A stretch of 64,000 nt of DNA from Pseudomonas sp. 30_B (GCF_017491605.1 NZ_JAFGYY010000010.1:62001-126000); one strand, 5' to 3'; shown: positions 48,317-57,543, numbered from the stretch's first letter. A program made the numbers and translations. The notes: generated by a model from the letters alone, not told the origin.

Positions 48317-49768
48317 TCAGATACCGCCGAGGCAGAGGTACTTGATCTCGAGGTAGTCCTCGATACCGTACTTCGAACCTTCGCGGCCCAGGCCCGAAGC
48401 CTTGATACCGCCGAACGGCGACACTTCGTTGGAGATCAGGCCGGTGTTGATGCCCACCATGCCGTATTCCAGCTGCTCGGCCACGCGGAACACGCGGGCC
48501 AGGTCACGGGCGTAGAAGTAGGAAGCCAGGCCGAACTCGGTGTCGTTGGACATGGCGATGACTTCGGCCTCGTCCTTGAAGCGGAACACCGGCGCCAGCG
48601 GGCCGAAGGTCTCGTCCTTGGACACCAGGGCGTTCTTCGGTACGTCGACCAGGATGGTCGGCTCGAAGAAGGTGCCACCCAGGGCGTGCGGCTTGCCGCC
48701 GGAGAGGACCTTGGCGCCCTTGGAAACGGCGTCGGCGATGTGCTCTTCGACCTTGGCGACCGCCTTGGAGTCGATCAGCGGACCGGTGGTGATGCCCTGC
48801 TCCAGGCCGTTGCCGATGTTCAGCTTGGCCACGGCGACCTTCAGCTTCTCGACGAAGGCATCGTACACGCCGTCCTGCACGTACAGGCGGTTGGCGCAGA
48901 CGCAGGTCTGGCCGTTGTTGCGGTACTTGGAGATCAGCGCGCCTTCGACGGCGGCGTCCAGGTCGGCATCGTCGAACACGATGAAGGGCGCGTTGCCACC
49001 CAGTTCCAGGGACACCTTCTTGATGTCCTTGGCGCATTCGGCCATCAGCTGGCGACCGATTTCGGTCGAGCCGGTGAAGGTCAGCTTGCGCACGATCGGG
49101 TTGCTGGTCAGCTCACCGCCGACTTCGCCGGCGCTGCCGGTAACGACGCTGAACACGCCCTTCGGAATGCCGGCGCGCTCGGCCAGCTCGGCCAGGGCCA
49201 GGGCGGAGTACGGAGTCTGCGAAGCGGGCTTGAGCACCATGGTGCAGCCAGCGGCCAGGGCCGGGCCGGCTTTGCGGGTGATCATTGCGGACGGGAAGTT
49301 CCACGGGGTGATGGCCGCGGTCACGCCAATCGGCTGCTTGATCACGATGATGCGCTTGTCGGGCTGGTGGCCCGGAATGGTGTCGCCGTAGATGCGCTTG
49401 GCTTCTTCGCCGAACCACTCGAGGAAGGAGGCGGCGTAGGCGATTTCGCCCTTGGCTTCGGCCAGCGGCTTGCCCTGCTCGATGGTCATCAGGCGAGCCA
49501 GGTCGTCCTGGTTCTCGATCATCAGGTCGAACCACTTGCGCAGCTTGTTGGCGCGCTCTTTCGCGGTCAGCGCACGCCAGGCCGGCAGGGCCTTATCGGC
49601 GGCTTCGATGGCGCGACGGGTCTCGGCGGCGCCCATCTTCGGCACGGTGCCGATGATTTCGTTGGTGGCCGGGTTGTTCACGTTGATGGTCTTGCCACCA
49701 TCAGCGTCGACCCACGAACCGTCGATGTAAGCCTGTTGGCGGAACAGCTTGGCGTCTTTGAGTTGCAT
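48317..49768 (-). CDS. gabD: Succinate-semialdehyde dehydrogenase (NADP+)
   Basis: The 483-residue aldehyde dehydrogenase has TPWNFPSAMITRKAGPALAA, FTGSTEIGRQL, the general base in LELGGNAPFIV and the catalytic Cys in NNGQTCVCANRL. It oxidises succinate semialdehyde to succinate, completing the GABA shunt with gabT. AAGGAGACAGGTC precedes the ATG. The 657-bp upstream region should carry its promoter. Confidence 0.97.
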   Translation of the reverse strand: MQLKDAKLFRQQAYIDGSWVDADGGKTINVNNPATNEIIGTVPKMGAAETRRAIEAADKALPAWRALTAKERANKLRKWFDLMIENQDDLARLMTIEQGKPLAEAKGEIAYAASFLEWFGEEAKRIYGDTIPGHQPDKRIIVIKQPIGVTAAITPWNFPSAMITRKAGPALAAGCTMVLKPASQTPYSALALAELAERAGIPKGVFSVVTGSAGEVGGELTSNPIVRKLTFTGSTEIGRQLMAECAKDIKKVSLELGGNAPFIVFDDADLDAAVEGALISKYRNNGQTCVCANRLYVQDGVYDAFVEKLKVAVAKLNIGNGLEQGITTGPLIDSKAVAKVEEHIADAVSKGAKVLSGGKPHALGGTFFEPTILVDVPKNALVSKDETFGPLAPVFRFKDEAEVIAMSNDTEFGLASYFYARDLARVFRVAEQLEYGMVGINTGLISNEVSPFGGIKASGLGREGSKYGIEDYLEIKYLCLGGI

Positions 49769-50390
49769 GACCTGTCTCCTTTCGAGGAAAGCCTGTGGAC
49801 GGCGGGCCTGTCTGGAGCCCCGCCCGTCTGTTGTCTGGAATGGAGAGACCGCAGTCTCTGCCGTTCATTCGCCCCGGCCGATCACCATCGGCGCCAGAGG
49901 CGAAGGTCGCCACTGCAAGGGGCGACGCCAGGCGAACGGCTCTTAGTTCGCTCGGCATGCGGACACGAAAAAACTCAGGCCGGGGTCATTGCCCGGTCTG
50001 GTCCAGTTCGCTCACGCACGGATTCCTGGATTGAATCCAAGAAGACGTCTGCCCTACAACCTTCCGGTACGCTGATCGACGGAAGCCGCACAGGGACCTG
50101 CTGTCATTGAAGACAAGCGGTTGGCACAACGGAAGAATGTCATCCCGCAGGCGGTTGGCCGGCTGGTGTGATGCCAATTCTCCGGTCTCCTGTTGTTGTG
50201 ATGGGGAGGCGTTTGAAATCTCAAACGAATCCTAGGGCCCTTGACTGCAAAGGGCAAGAGCTTGTTCGACAAAACCAACGAAGGTATCAGAATGCAGAGC
50301 CTTTTCGGAGCATTTCTACCGACAGACGGCGCTTTTCGTTCGATATCATGAACGAGCGTACTGCTATTGGACGCCCAAGCCCGAGATGCG
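49769..50390. other. Gene-free region upstream of gabD and tRNA-Arg
   Basis: I see no protein-coding gene here. It contains a small hairpin GCCCTT-GACTGCA-AAGGGC near 50235 and the unstructured leader of gabD. The only long frames are antisense artefacts over the tRNA. Confidence 0.6.
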
Positions 50391-50396
50391 TATGAT
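50367..50396 (+). promoter_or_regulatory. Sigma-70 promoter of the tRNA-Arg gene
   Basis: TTGGAC (50367-50372), an 18-bp spacer and TATGAT (50391-50396) are followed by a GC-rich discriminator TGCCGCCTGCCGCG, typical of stringently controlled stable RNA genes. It lies 30 bp before the tRNA 5' end. Confidence 0.65.
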
Positions 50397-50425
50397 TGCC
50401 GCCTGCCGCGCCAGGCGCGGCATAC

Positions 50426-50502
50426 GCATCCGTAGCTCAGCTGGATAGAGTACTGCCCTCCGAAGGCAGGGGTCGTGGGTTCGAATCCCGCCGGATGCGC
50501 CA
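50426..50502 (+). tRNA. tRNA-Arg (anticodon CCG)
   Basis: The 77-nt tRNA has acceptor arms GCATCCG/CGGATGC, D stem GCTC/GAGT and anticodon stem CTGCC/GGCAG. Its loop is CTCCGAA (anticodon CCG, reads CGG). The T arm is GTGGG-TTCGAAT-CCCGC, and the CCA end is encoded. All stems pair. Confidence 0.97.
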
Positions 50503-50546
50503 TCTACCTGTTTCGAGCTGCCCCCGGCAGTCTGCGGAACCACCTG

Positions 50547-50579
50547 AAAAGCCCGCCTTGTGCGGGCTTTCCTGTTTTT
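50547..50579 (+). terminator. Terminator after tRNA-Arg
   Basis: The stem AAAGCCCGC / GCGGGCTTT has the loop CTTGT and is followed by CCTGTTTTT. Confidence 0.8.
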
Positions 50580-50701
50580 GCCTTATGCGTACCGCTTGGC
50601 GGGCCTGCCGCCGCGCCAGGCCTCGACGCCCTACGATTCCACTTCGCCATCAAAGGCTGTATAAGCCTGCTGCCATCGCGCGCGAAAAGGATATACCGCC
50701 A

Positions 50702-51298
50702 ATGCTTCGGCTCTCGTTGCCGGCCTTGCTCCTGGCCCTTGCCGGGTGCGCCACCAAGCCTCCCGCGAACCCCGAAAACCTCTGCGAGATCTTCCGCGAA
50801 AAGCCGGAATGGCACGAAGCCGCGCTGAAGATGCAGAAGCGCTGGGGAGCGCCAATCCAGGTGCCGATGGCGATGATGTACCAGGAGTCATCCTTCAAGC
50901 ACGACGCGCTGCCGCCCCGTTATTACTTCCTCGGTTTTATCCCCTGGGGTCGGGTCAGTTCCGCCTACGGCTACGCCCAGGCCAAGGACGAGACATGGGC
51001 GGACTACAAGAAAGACGCCGGGGACTGGGGCGCCGACCGCGACGACTTCGCCGACGCGCTGGACTTCATGGGCTGGTACATGAACAAGACCTACAGCGTG
51101 AACCGTGTTTCCAAGTGGGACGCCTACGCTCAGTACCTGAACTACCACGAGGGCTGGGGCGGTTATCGCCAGCGCAGTTACGACGCCAAGCCCTGGCTGA
51201 AGAAGGTGTCGCAGAAGGTCCAGGCCCGCGCCTCGCTGTACAGCGCCCAGTACAAGAGTTGCGAACAGGAGCTGTCGAACGGCGGCTGGTTCTGGTAA
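50702..51298 (+). CDS. SLT/lysozyme-like lipoprotein (putative lytic transglycosylase)
   Basis: The 198-residue lipoprotein has the lipobox LALAGC (Cys17). The domain has QVPMAMMYQESSFKHDALPP, where the Glu of QESSF is the expected catalytic acid of SLT-fold transglycosylases. SSAYGYAQAKDETWADY and YLNYHEGWGGY follow. It probably trims peptidoglycan from the outer membrane side. A longer frame begins upstream over the tRNA, but the signal peptide fixes the start at 50702. Confidence 0.85.
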   Translation: MLRLSLPALLLALAGCATKPPANPENLCEIFREKPEWHEAALKMQKRWGAPIQVPMAMMYQESSFKHDALPPRYYFLGFIPWGRVSSAYGYAQAKDETWADYKKDAGDWGADRDDFADALDFMGWYMNKTYSVNRVSKWDAYAQYLNYHEGWGGYRQRSYDAKPWLKKVSQKVQARASLYSAQYKSCEQELSNGGWFW

Positions 51299-51329
51299 CC
51301 CCCGACCGTTCGACCTCGCGTAGGGGCGC

Positions 51330-52064
51330 TCAGCGCCCCATGATCCGCCGGTACTCGTCCCGATACTGCTCGTACGGCAGGTTGCGCTGCTGCAGATCGA
51401 GGATCTGTTGCTCCTGGCTGCGCGGCGGCGGGGCGGCGTGGGCGACGGTTTCGATCGCCGTAGGCGCGGCGGGAGCCGGCACGTTCCGCTGCGGCGCTAC
51501 CGGAGCGGCAGGCGTCGTGGGCGACGGCAATGGACGGGACGGCCGGGCCACCAGCAAGGCGCCGGTGATTTCCTCGACGATCTGCTCGGACACCGCATCG
51601 AGCTGCGCGGGGCCCATCGCGGCGAACAGGTCGCCGGACGCTTGCACCTCGCTGTCGTAACGGCGCGAGGCGAGTAGTTGGCCGGTGAGGCCGTCGTGGT
51701 AACGCACGGTGGAGGTGACCCACTCGCCCTCTTCGGCGCGCGGGCGGTTGTTGGCACTGTGGCCGGCGCCCACTTCGATCACCACCAGGGTGGACAGGGT
51801 GTCCGTGGCGCGCGGCTGGCCATCCTGTACCGAGAGCTGATAGTCCGCCGAATCCGCTTCTTCGCGCAGGGACTCGCGCCAGCTGTTCATCAGCACACTC
51901 CAGCGCGGGTTGGCGGCCACCTGGGCGTCGGGCTGGAAGTTCACCACCAGGTTGTGGCGGGTATCGCGGTACAGGGAAATGGGCGCGCCGCGCTCGTCGG
52001 TGCGGACCGAGGAGGAGCAGCCGCCCAGCAGGGCCAGGCTCAGGACGATGGGGAGGTAGCGCAT
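51330..52064 (-). CDS. Uncharacterised lipoprotein with Pro/Ala-rich tail
   Basis: The 244-residue protein has the lipobox LALLGGC (Cys16) after MRYLPIVLSLA. The folded part covers residues ~30-160 (NLVVNFQPDAQVAANPRWSV, LVVIEVGAGHSANNRP). A proline/alanine linker follows, and a charged C-terminal helix ends in YEQYRDEYRRIMGR. I do not recognise a family. The linker-helix layout suggests tethering at the cell wall. It is convergent with the transglycosylase-like lipoprotein 31 bp away. Confidence 0.75.
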   Translation of the reverse strand: MRYLPIVLSLALLGGCSSSVRTDERGAPISLYRDTRHNLVVNFQPDAQVAANPRWSVLMNSWRESLREEADSADYQLSVQDGQPRATDTLSTLVVIEVGAGHSANNRPRAEEGEWVTSTVRYHDGLTGQLLASRRYDSEVQASGDLFAAMGPAQLDAVSEQIVEEITGALLVARPSRPLPSPTTPAAPVAPQRNVPAPAAPTAIETVAHAAPPPRSQEQQILDLQQRNLPYEQYRDEYRRIMGR

Positions 52065-52129
52065 GGTGATCCCTCTTATGCTGCGGGGCATTCTGCCAGC
52101 ACTTCGTGACGCAAAGAAGCTGTCTGGAA

Positions 52130-52306
52130 TCAGTCTTCCAGCCAGTCGTCGTCCAGACCCGAGTGATACTCCTCCGGCTCCTCGTCGTCATCCGGCTGGT
52201 CGTCGAAATACGCTGCGTCCGCGTCCAGCAGGCTGTCGAGGTCGTCGTCGAGGTCGAGCAGGTGGTCGTGTTCGGGCTCGGGGAGGTCGCGGTCGTCGTC
52301 AGTCAT
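52130..52306 (-). CDS. Small highly acidic protein
   Basis: The 58-residue frame is very rich in Asp and Glu (MTDDDRDLPEPEHDHLLDLDD to the C-terminal GLDDDWLED). No signal or helix is visible and no ribosome site is strong. The composition is far from random for this GC-rich DNA, which suggests a real gene. A longer in-frame extension at its 5' end has no such bias. Function unknown. Confidence 0.5.
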   Translation of the reverse strand: MTDDDRDLPEPEHDHLLDLDDDLDSLLDADAAYFDDQPDDDEEPEEYHSGLDDDWLED

Positions 52307-52471
52307 GGTCGATCGGCAAGGCAGGAGTGGAGGGACAGTATAAATCGCAACACCGGGGATGACGCTTTCAAGGGTGTCAGCGGCGCTTTCCAATCTTGCC
52401 GGATTGTCATCTGTCCACGATTCTCTATGAACCTCGGGCATCGCGCCGTGAATCGACGAAAGGGGTCAGGA

Positions 52472-52906
52472 ATGAAGAATGTGGCTCAGCTGTTGAACGC
52501 CAAGGCGGACCAGCAGGTTTACACCATCAGCCCGGACGCGCTGGTGATCGACGCCTTGCGCCTGATGGCGGAGAAGAATCTCGGCGGCCTGCCGGTGGTA
52601 GAGGCCAACCAGGTGGTCGGCTTCTTCAGCGAACGCGACTACGCCCGGCGCCTGGCGCTCAAGGGTCGCAACTCGGAGGACACGCCGATCAGCGCGGTGA
52701 TGACCGCACCGGTGATCACCGTGGACACCCACCTGAACATCGACGCCTGCATGAGCATCATGACCGAGCGTCACCTGCGCCACCTGCCGGTGGTGGAGAA
52801 CGGCGAGCTGCTGGGCCTGCTGTCCATCGGCGACCTGGTGAAGGCGGCCATCGCCGAGCAGGCCGACCTGATCCGCCAGCTGGAGCAATACATCCGCGGC
52901 GAGTAA
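52472..52906 (+). CDS. CBS-domain pair protein
   Basis: The 144-residue protein consists of two CBS motifs: VYTISPDALVIDALRLMAEKNLGGLPVVEANQVVGFFSERDYAR and, after a linker, VITVDTHLNIDACMSIMTERHLRHLPVVENGELLGLLSIGDLVK. CBS pairs bind adenosyl nucleotides or NADH. The target is unknown. AGGGGTCAGG sits before the ATG. It is convergent with the phosphatase gene 18 bp away. Confidence 0.92.
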   Translation: MKNVAQLLNAKADQQVYTISPDALVIDALRLMAEKNLGGLPVVEANQVVGFFSERDYARRLALKGRNSEDTPISAVMTAPVITVDTHLNIDACMSIMTERHLRHLPVVENGELLGLLSIGDLVKAAIAEQADLIRQLEQYIRGE

Positions 52907-52924
52907 ACGGACGCGGACGGCCGC

Positions 52925-53659
52925 TCAATGCGCGGTCGCCGTTTCCACCTTCCCGCTGTGCAGGTCCACCAGGCTCAGGGCACCGTCGGCGTAGCCGCTG
53001 CCGGTGTCGATGTAGTGCGTATTGCCCAGCCGACGCACGCGGGTCTGTGCCGTGTGGCCGACATACAGGCGCTCGACGCCGGGCACCCGCGTCTCGTCCT
53101 CGCCCTCGATGCGGGTGCGCGCCCACATCGCCAGCGCTGCCGCGTTGCGCCGGGCGGCGGCGCCCAGCCCTCCCGCCAGTGCCGCCATGCCGCTGTCCCA
53201 GTCCGGGAAGGCCGACGAGATCGGCGCTTCGGCGTGGACGATGCCGACACGGCGGCCCTCGCCAATCTCAATCTCGATGGCCAGGGGCAGGTGCTGCAGC
53301 CGCCGGGCGATGCGCTCGCGCTCCGCCTGCTCCAGTAGATAGAGCCAGGCGCCGCCGTTGCGGAAGTGCAGGTCGCGGTCATCGCCGGCCAGTACCGAAT
53401 CGATCACCAGTTGCTCATGGTTGCCGCGCACCGAGGCGAACCAGGGGTGCTCCAGCCACTCCAGCACGCGCGGCGAATAGGGGCCGCGATCCACCAGGTC
53501 ACCGGCGGCAAACAGGCGGTCGGCGGCGGTATCGAACGCTACCCGCTGCAGCAGGCGTTCGAGCAGTTCGAAATGGCCATGCACATCCCCGACCACGAAA
53601 TCGCGGCCACGCAGGTTGCGCGGGAAACGTTGCAGGGGGCGTTCCGGCAACAGGGTATT
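52925..53659 (-). CDS. Metallophosphoesterase, PrpA/PP1-like protein phosphatase
   Basis: The 244-residue protein has the phosphoesterase motifs GDVHGH, GDLVDRG and GNHE, then HAEAPIS and YVGHTAQTR for the remaining metal ligands. It matches bacterial Ser/Thr phosphatases of the PrpA/B type, or Ap4A-hydrolase-like enzymes. GGAG lies 6 nt before the ATG at 53659; in-frame ATG codons further up are badly placed. Confidence 0.88.
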   Translation of the reverse strand, partial: NTLLPERPLQRFPRNLRGRDFVVGDVHGHFELLERLLQRVAFDTAADRLFAAGDLVDRGPYSPRVLEWLEHPWFASVRGNHEQLVIDSVLAGDDRDLHFRNGGAWLYLLEQAERERIARRLQHLPLAIEIEIGEGRRVGIVHAEAPISSAFPDWDSGMAALAGGLGAAARRNAAALAMWARTRIEGEDETRVPGVERLYVGHTAQTRVRRLGNTHYIDTGSGYADGALSLVDLHSGKVETATAH

Positions 53660-54014
53660 CATCACCATCTCCTGGTCTGGCAAGGCTCCAGCTTAACAGC
53701 GGCAGATGGCGATCCCGAGGCCTTTCGACGAAAGCGGGATGACCTGCTGGCGTGCTGTTGCCCACGCAGCGACAGGCCAGCATGGACTGCTTCCCCAGCA
53801 GCAACGCTCACGCAGCAGAAATTAAAATTTCTTTTATATCAATGTCTTGCAATAAAATCGCAAAGCGGTACGGATGTTGCGATGTCCCCATCAAGCCAAC
53901 CGGCCTTATCACGCGTGAGCCAGCACAAGAGCAACGCAACAACAGCTTGATGCCTTGCGGCGACGACCGAGCACCACAGAGCCGGCCGTCCTTTCGCCGC
54001 CCCTTGGGGACACC
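53660..54014. other. Divergent promoter region before the TonB receptor
   Basis: The region has 355 bp without a gene. An AT-rich stretch at 53818-53870 (AAATTAAAATTTCTTTTATA) stands out from the surrounding GC and is a plausible promoter or regulator site for the receptor. I cannot assign clear -35/-10 boxes, and no sigma-54 site with correct spacing was found. Confidence 0.45.
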
Positions 54015-56243
54015 ATGTTCAAACGCAGTACCCTTTCCCTCGCCATCGTCCTGAGTCTGGGGGGACTCGCCAGCCAGCACGCCGTGGCGGACGACAACGA
54101 CACCCAGCAGAACAACGACACCAGCGCCGCGCCCACCACCCTGGGCAAGGTGGTGGTCACCGCGCAGAAGCGTGAGGAGTCGGTGCAGGAAGTGCCGGCG
54201 CCGATCACCGTGATCAGCGGCGAGAAGATCCGCGACGCCTCCCTGCAATCGGCCAACGAAGTGACCCGCTACACGCCCAACGCCTCCGCCGGCACCACCG
54301 ACGGCCACGGCCGTCCGCGCTGGTGGATTCGCGGCCTGGGCACCGGCGACCAGGGCGCCAACACGGTCAGCCCGATCGGCATCTATGTCGACGACGTGTA
54401 CATCGCCAACATCAGTGCCACCGGCTTCCCGCTGTTCGACCAGGAGCGCGTGGAAGTGCTGCGCGGCCCGCAGGGCACCCTGTGGGGCAAGAACACCACG
54501 GGTGGCGCGATCAACTTCATCTCGCGCAAGCCGACCTTCAGCCCCGAGGGCTACTTCAAGGTCGACATGGGCAACTACGACAATCGCATCGTCGAAGGCG
54601 CGGTGAGCGACGCGCTGGTGGACGACAAGCTGGCCGGGCGCCTGTCCTTCCACCACCAGGGTCGCGACGGCTACACCGAGAACATCAACGACAACGACGA
54701 CCAGGGCGCACTGGAAGACGACGCCGTGCGCCTGCAGTTCGCCGCGCGGATCAATGACGACCTCGACGCCAACCTCAACCTGCACGCCCGCAGCTACCAC
54801 GACACCGCCAGCTACAACACCGTCAGCTACGGCACCCGGCCCAACGGCACCAACCAGTTCGGCTACTCCATCGACCCGAAACTGGGCAAGGCCAACTTCA
54901 ACGCCAAGTACCAGGCCGAGATCGACCAGCTGGGCAGCAACCTCAACCTGGTCTGGCAATTGGGCGAGCTGGAACTGACCTCCATCACCGCCTTCGAGCA
55001 CTTCACCCGCGACGGCTGGAGCGACAGCGACAACACCCCGCTGGAATTGCAACGCAGCTACGGCTATGCCGACAGCCAGCAGTACTCCCAGGAGTTCCGC
55101 CTGGCCTCGCCGCGCACCGACCGGCTGAACTGGGTACTGGGCTTCCACTACTTCAACGAGGACCTGCAGGCGGAAAACGCCAACGCGGCGCTGACCAACC
55201 CCTACATCCCGCGCTACTACAACAACGTCAGCTACGACCAGCAGACCGAGAGCTACGCCATCTTCGGCAGCACCACCTACAACTTCACCGACGACTTCAG
55301 CCTCACCGCCGGCCTGCGCTGGACCCGCGAGACCAAGGATATCGACCTGCTGCGCCTGCAGAACCGCGGCCCCGCGGTGTTCGGCAATGGCGACTGGTGG
55401 AAGGAAGACAACGTCCTCTCGCCCCTGGTGCCCAACGCCACCCAGGACGCGAGCAACACCTGGAGCGATTACAGCTGGGATCTGACCCCGGAGTACCGCA
55501 TCTCCGACAACGCCCGCGCCTACTTCCGCTACGCCCGCGGTTTCCGTTCCGGCGGCTACAACACCGGCGTGACCAGCCAGGCCACCGTCGCCACGGTGGA
55601 CCCGGAATACCTCACCTCCTACGAACTGGGCCTGAAGTCGGAATGGCTGGACGGCCGCCTGAACGCCAACACCAGCGTCTTCTACTACGACTACAAGGAC
55701 ATCCAGCTCAACATCGTCACCGCGGTGAACAACCAGACCGTCTCGCGCCTGGCCAACGGCGCCCAGGGCGAGGCCTACGGCGCCGAGTTCGAGCTCGAAG
55801 CCATCCCCGTGGAGAACCTGCACGTCAACTTCGGCCTGGGCCTGCTGCACACCGAGTTCACCGACTACACCTCCGGCCCCAACGACTACTCGGGCAACAA
55901 CTTCGTCCGCGCGCCCAACGTCTCGGCCGTGCTTGGCGCCGACTACCGCATTCCGCTGAACGTCGGCGGCGCGGTGATCCTCGGCACCGACTGGAACACC
56001 CGCAGCCGCCAGTACTTCTTCAGCAACGACCAGAGCGCCAACATGCGCAGCGGCGGATACACCCTGGGCAACGCGCAGGTGACCTACGAACTGCCGGGCG
56101 AAACCACCCGCGTCACCGCCTATGTGAACAACCTGACCGACAAGGAATACCGCAACCACACCCTGCCCGGCGGCTACCAGACCGCCGCCCTGATGTTCGG
56201 CGACCCGCGCACCTTCGGCGTCTCGGTCACCACCGACTTCTAA
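54015..56243 (+). CDS. TonB-dependent outer membrane receptor
   Basis: The 742-residue protein has a signal peptide (residues 1-26) and an Asp/Asn-rich spacer. A TonB box-like LGKVVVTAQKREE lies at 43-55, the plug includes RVEVLRGPQGTLWGKNTTGGAINF, and a 22-strand barrel ends in the aromatic VTTDF. The ligand is not a recognised siderophore type. Fourteen bases downstream lies an SsuA-like binding protein, suggesting uptake of an organosulfur compound such as a sulfonate or sulfate ester across the outer membrane (inference). Confidence 0.93.
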   Translation: MFKRSTLSLAIVLSLGGLASQHAVADDNDTQQNNDTSAAPTTLGKVVVTAQKREESVQEVPAPITVISGEKIRDASLQSANEVTRYTPNASAGTTDGHGRPRWWIRGLGTGDQGANTVSPIGIYVDDVYIANISATGFPLFDQERVEVLRGPQGTLWGKNTTGGAINFISRKPTFSPEGYFKVDMGNYDNRIVEGAVSDALVDDKLAGRLSFHHQGRDGYTENINDNDDQGALEDDAVRLQFAARINDDLDANLNLHARSYHDTASYNTVSYGTRPNGTNQFGYSIDPKLGKANFNAKYQAEIDQLGSNLNLVWQLGELELTSITAFEHFTRDGWSDSDNTPLELQRSYGYADSQQYSQEFRLASPRTDRLNWVLGFHYFNEDLQAENANAALTNPYIPRYYNNVSYDQQTESYAIFGSTTYNFTDDFSLTAGLRWTRETKDIDLLRLQNRGPAVFGNGDWWKEDNVLSPLVPNATQDASNTWSDYSWDLTPEYRISDNARAYFRYARGFRSGGYNTGVTSQATVATVDPEYLTSYELGLKSEWLDGRLNANTSVFYYDYKDIQLNIVTAVNNQTVSRLANGAQGEAYGAEFELEAIPVENLHVNFGLGLLHTEFTDYTSGPNDYSGNNFVRAPNVSAVLGADYRIPLNVGGAVILGTDWNTRSRQYFFSNDQSANMRSGGYTLGNAQVTYELPGETTRVTAYVNNLTDKEYRNHTLPGGYQTAALMFGDPRTFGVSVTTDF

Positions 56244-56257
56244 GCGAGGTAAACCGC

Positions 56258-57334
56258 ATGTCCCTGATCCATCGCACGCTGCGCCGGCTGCTGCCGGCCG
56301 CCGCCCTGCTGCTCGCAGGTGGTGCCCTGGCCGCCGAGCAGCCGACCACCCTGCGCATCGCCACCGTGGCCTACGCCAATGCCGGGCAAGTCACCTTCAA
56401 TGGCCCGGCCTACGTCATCGAGCGCGACAAGTGGCTGGAGCAGCAACTGGCCCAGCGCGGCATCAAGCTGGAATGGGTGCCCGCCGCCACCGCCTCGGTG
56501 GGTACCTTCGTCAACGAGGAGTTCGCCAACCAGCGTATCGACTTCGCCTTCTACGGCGACCTGCCGTCGATCATCGCCAATGCCTCCGGTGTGCAGACCC
56601 AGCTGATCGCACCCGGCGGCATCGGCAACAACGTCTACCTGGTGGTGCCGCCCGGCTCCACGGCGAAATCCATCGCCGACCTCAAGGGCAAGCGCATCGC
56701 CCTGCACCGTGGCCGGCCGTGGGAGCTGTCGTTCGCCAAGCTGCTGGAGGCCAACCACCTGAGCTTCGAGGACTTCCGCATCTTCAACCTCAATCCCCAG
56801 GCCGGCGCGGCTGCATTGAGCGCCGGGCGGGTAGACGCCTTCTTCACCCTGAGCGATGCCTTCCTGCTGGAGGACAAGCAGGTCGGCCGGATCATCTGGT
56901 CGAGCAAGCAGGCCCCGGCCGACTGGAAGATGCGCGCCGAACTCTGGGGCGCGCGGGACTTCGTCAAGGTGCATCCGGACCTCACCCAGCTGGTGGTGGA
57001 CGCCTACCTGAAAGCCGCCTGGTGGGTGTCCCAGGACGCCAACCAGGCGGCCTACCAGGAGGCGCAGGCCCGCTCCGGCGTGCCGCTCAACGTATTGCAG
57101 CGCGAAGTGGCCGGCGAGCCGTGGTCGGCGCATTTTTCGCCGCTCTACGACGAGGCCCTGCGCCAGCATTACAGCGATGGGATTGCCTACAGCCAGAAGG
57201 CCAAGTTGATCCGGGGCGAGGTGAAAGTGGAGGACCTGCTGGAACCGAAGTTCGTCGAGCAGGGGTTGAAGGATCTGCAGCTGGAGAGTTTCTGGCAGGG
57301 CAGCGCCGGGCCGGCCATTGCCGCCAAGCCGTGA
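56258..57334 (+). CDS. SsuA-like periplasmic substrate-binding protein (orphan)
   Basis: The 358-residue protein has a signal peptide (cut near ALAAEQ). The SsuA/nitrate-taurine-binding fold is visible in FANQRIDFAFYGDLPSIIANAS, VYLVVPPGSTAKSIADLKGKRIALHRG and AALSAGRVDAFFTLSDAFLLE. The family delivers aliphatic sulfonates or taurine. GCGAGG precedes the ATG. No ABC permease or ATPase lies nearby, so it must work with a distant transporter or as a receptor-linked periplasmic carrier. Confidence 0.9.
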   Translation: MSLIHRTLRRLLPAAALLLAGGALAAEQPTTLRIATVAYANAGQVTFNGPAYVIERDKWLEQQLAQRGIKLEWVPAATASVGTFVNEEFANQRIDFAFYGDLPSIIANASGVQTQLIAPGGIGNNVYLVVPPGSTAKSIADLKGKRIALHRGRPWELSFAKLLEANHLSFEDFRIFNLNPQAGAAALSAGRVDAFFTLSDAFLLEDKQVGRIIWSSKQAPADWKMRAELWGARDFVKVHPDLTQLVVDAYLKAAWWVSQDANQAAYQEAQARSGVPLNVLQREVAGEPWSAHFSPLYDEALRQHYSDGIAYSQKAKLIRGEVKVEDLLEPKFVEQGLKDLQLESFWQGSAGPAIAAKP

Positions 57335-57341
57335 TGTAAAC

Positions 57342-57366
57342 CGTAGGAGCGGACTCCGTCCGCGAT
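57342..57366. repeat. REP palindrome after the SsuA-like gene
   Basis: GTAGGAGCGGACTCCGTCCG plus CGATG, the subtype seen at 26452. Confidence 0.7.
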
Positions 57367-57424
57367 GCTCCTTGCCGACCGCTCGGCCGGATCGAGGATG
57401 AATCCGCTCCTGCAAGATCAAGAG

Positions 57425-57543
57425 CCCCTCACCCTAGCCCTCTCCCGCACGCGGGAGAGGGGACGGTTCGGAGCAGGGAGTAATCCAGGCGTCAGCCGGC
57501 ACGGACGGCTCCCTCTCCTTGGGGAGAGGGCTGGGGTGAGGGG
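57425..57543. repeat. 119-bp composite inverted-repeat element, copy 2
   Basis: This is the reverse-orientation copy of the element at 14730-14848. The outer arms (57425-57446 and 57522-57543) pair with one mismatch, and the inner hairpins and the GTGCCGGCTGAC core are conserved. Confidence 0.8.

Noticed and set aside
49913..49935. Sigma-54-like site upstream of gabD (TGGCGTC...CTTGCA, minus strand)
   Set aside because: The GG to GC distance is 11 nt rather than 10, and the -24 box is TGGCGT.
50054..50503. 149-codon minus-strand frame with [16 protein letters not shown]
   Set aside because: It is antisense to tRNA-Arg and its leader; this peptide is a well-known artefact of reading tRNA genes backwards.
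50426..50702. tRNA-Arg as an integration site of a genomic island
   Set aside because: No integrase gene, no repeated tRNA 3' end and no compositional break is visible downstream.
53745..53775. Sigma-54-like site upstream of the TonB receptor (TGGCGTGCTGTTGCC)
   Set aside because: The GG to GC distance is 9 nt, one short of the required spacing.
53808..56159. 783-codon minus-strand open frame
   Set aside because: It is antisense to the TonB receptor, with low-complexity Val/Gly/Ala composition and no domain.
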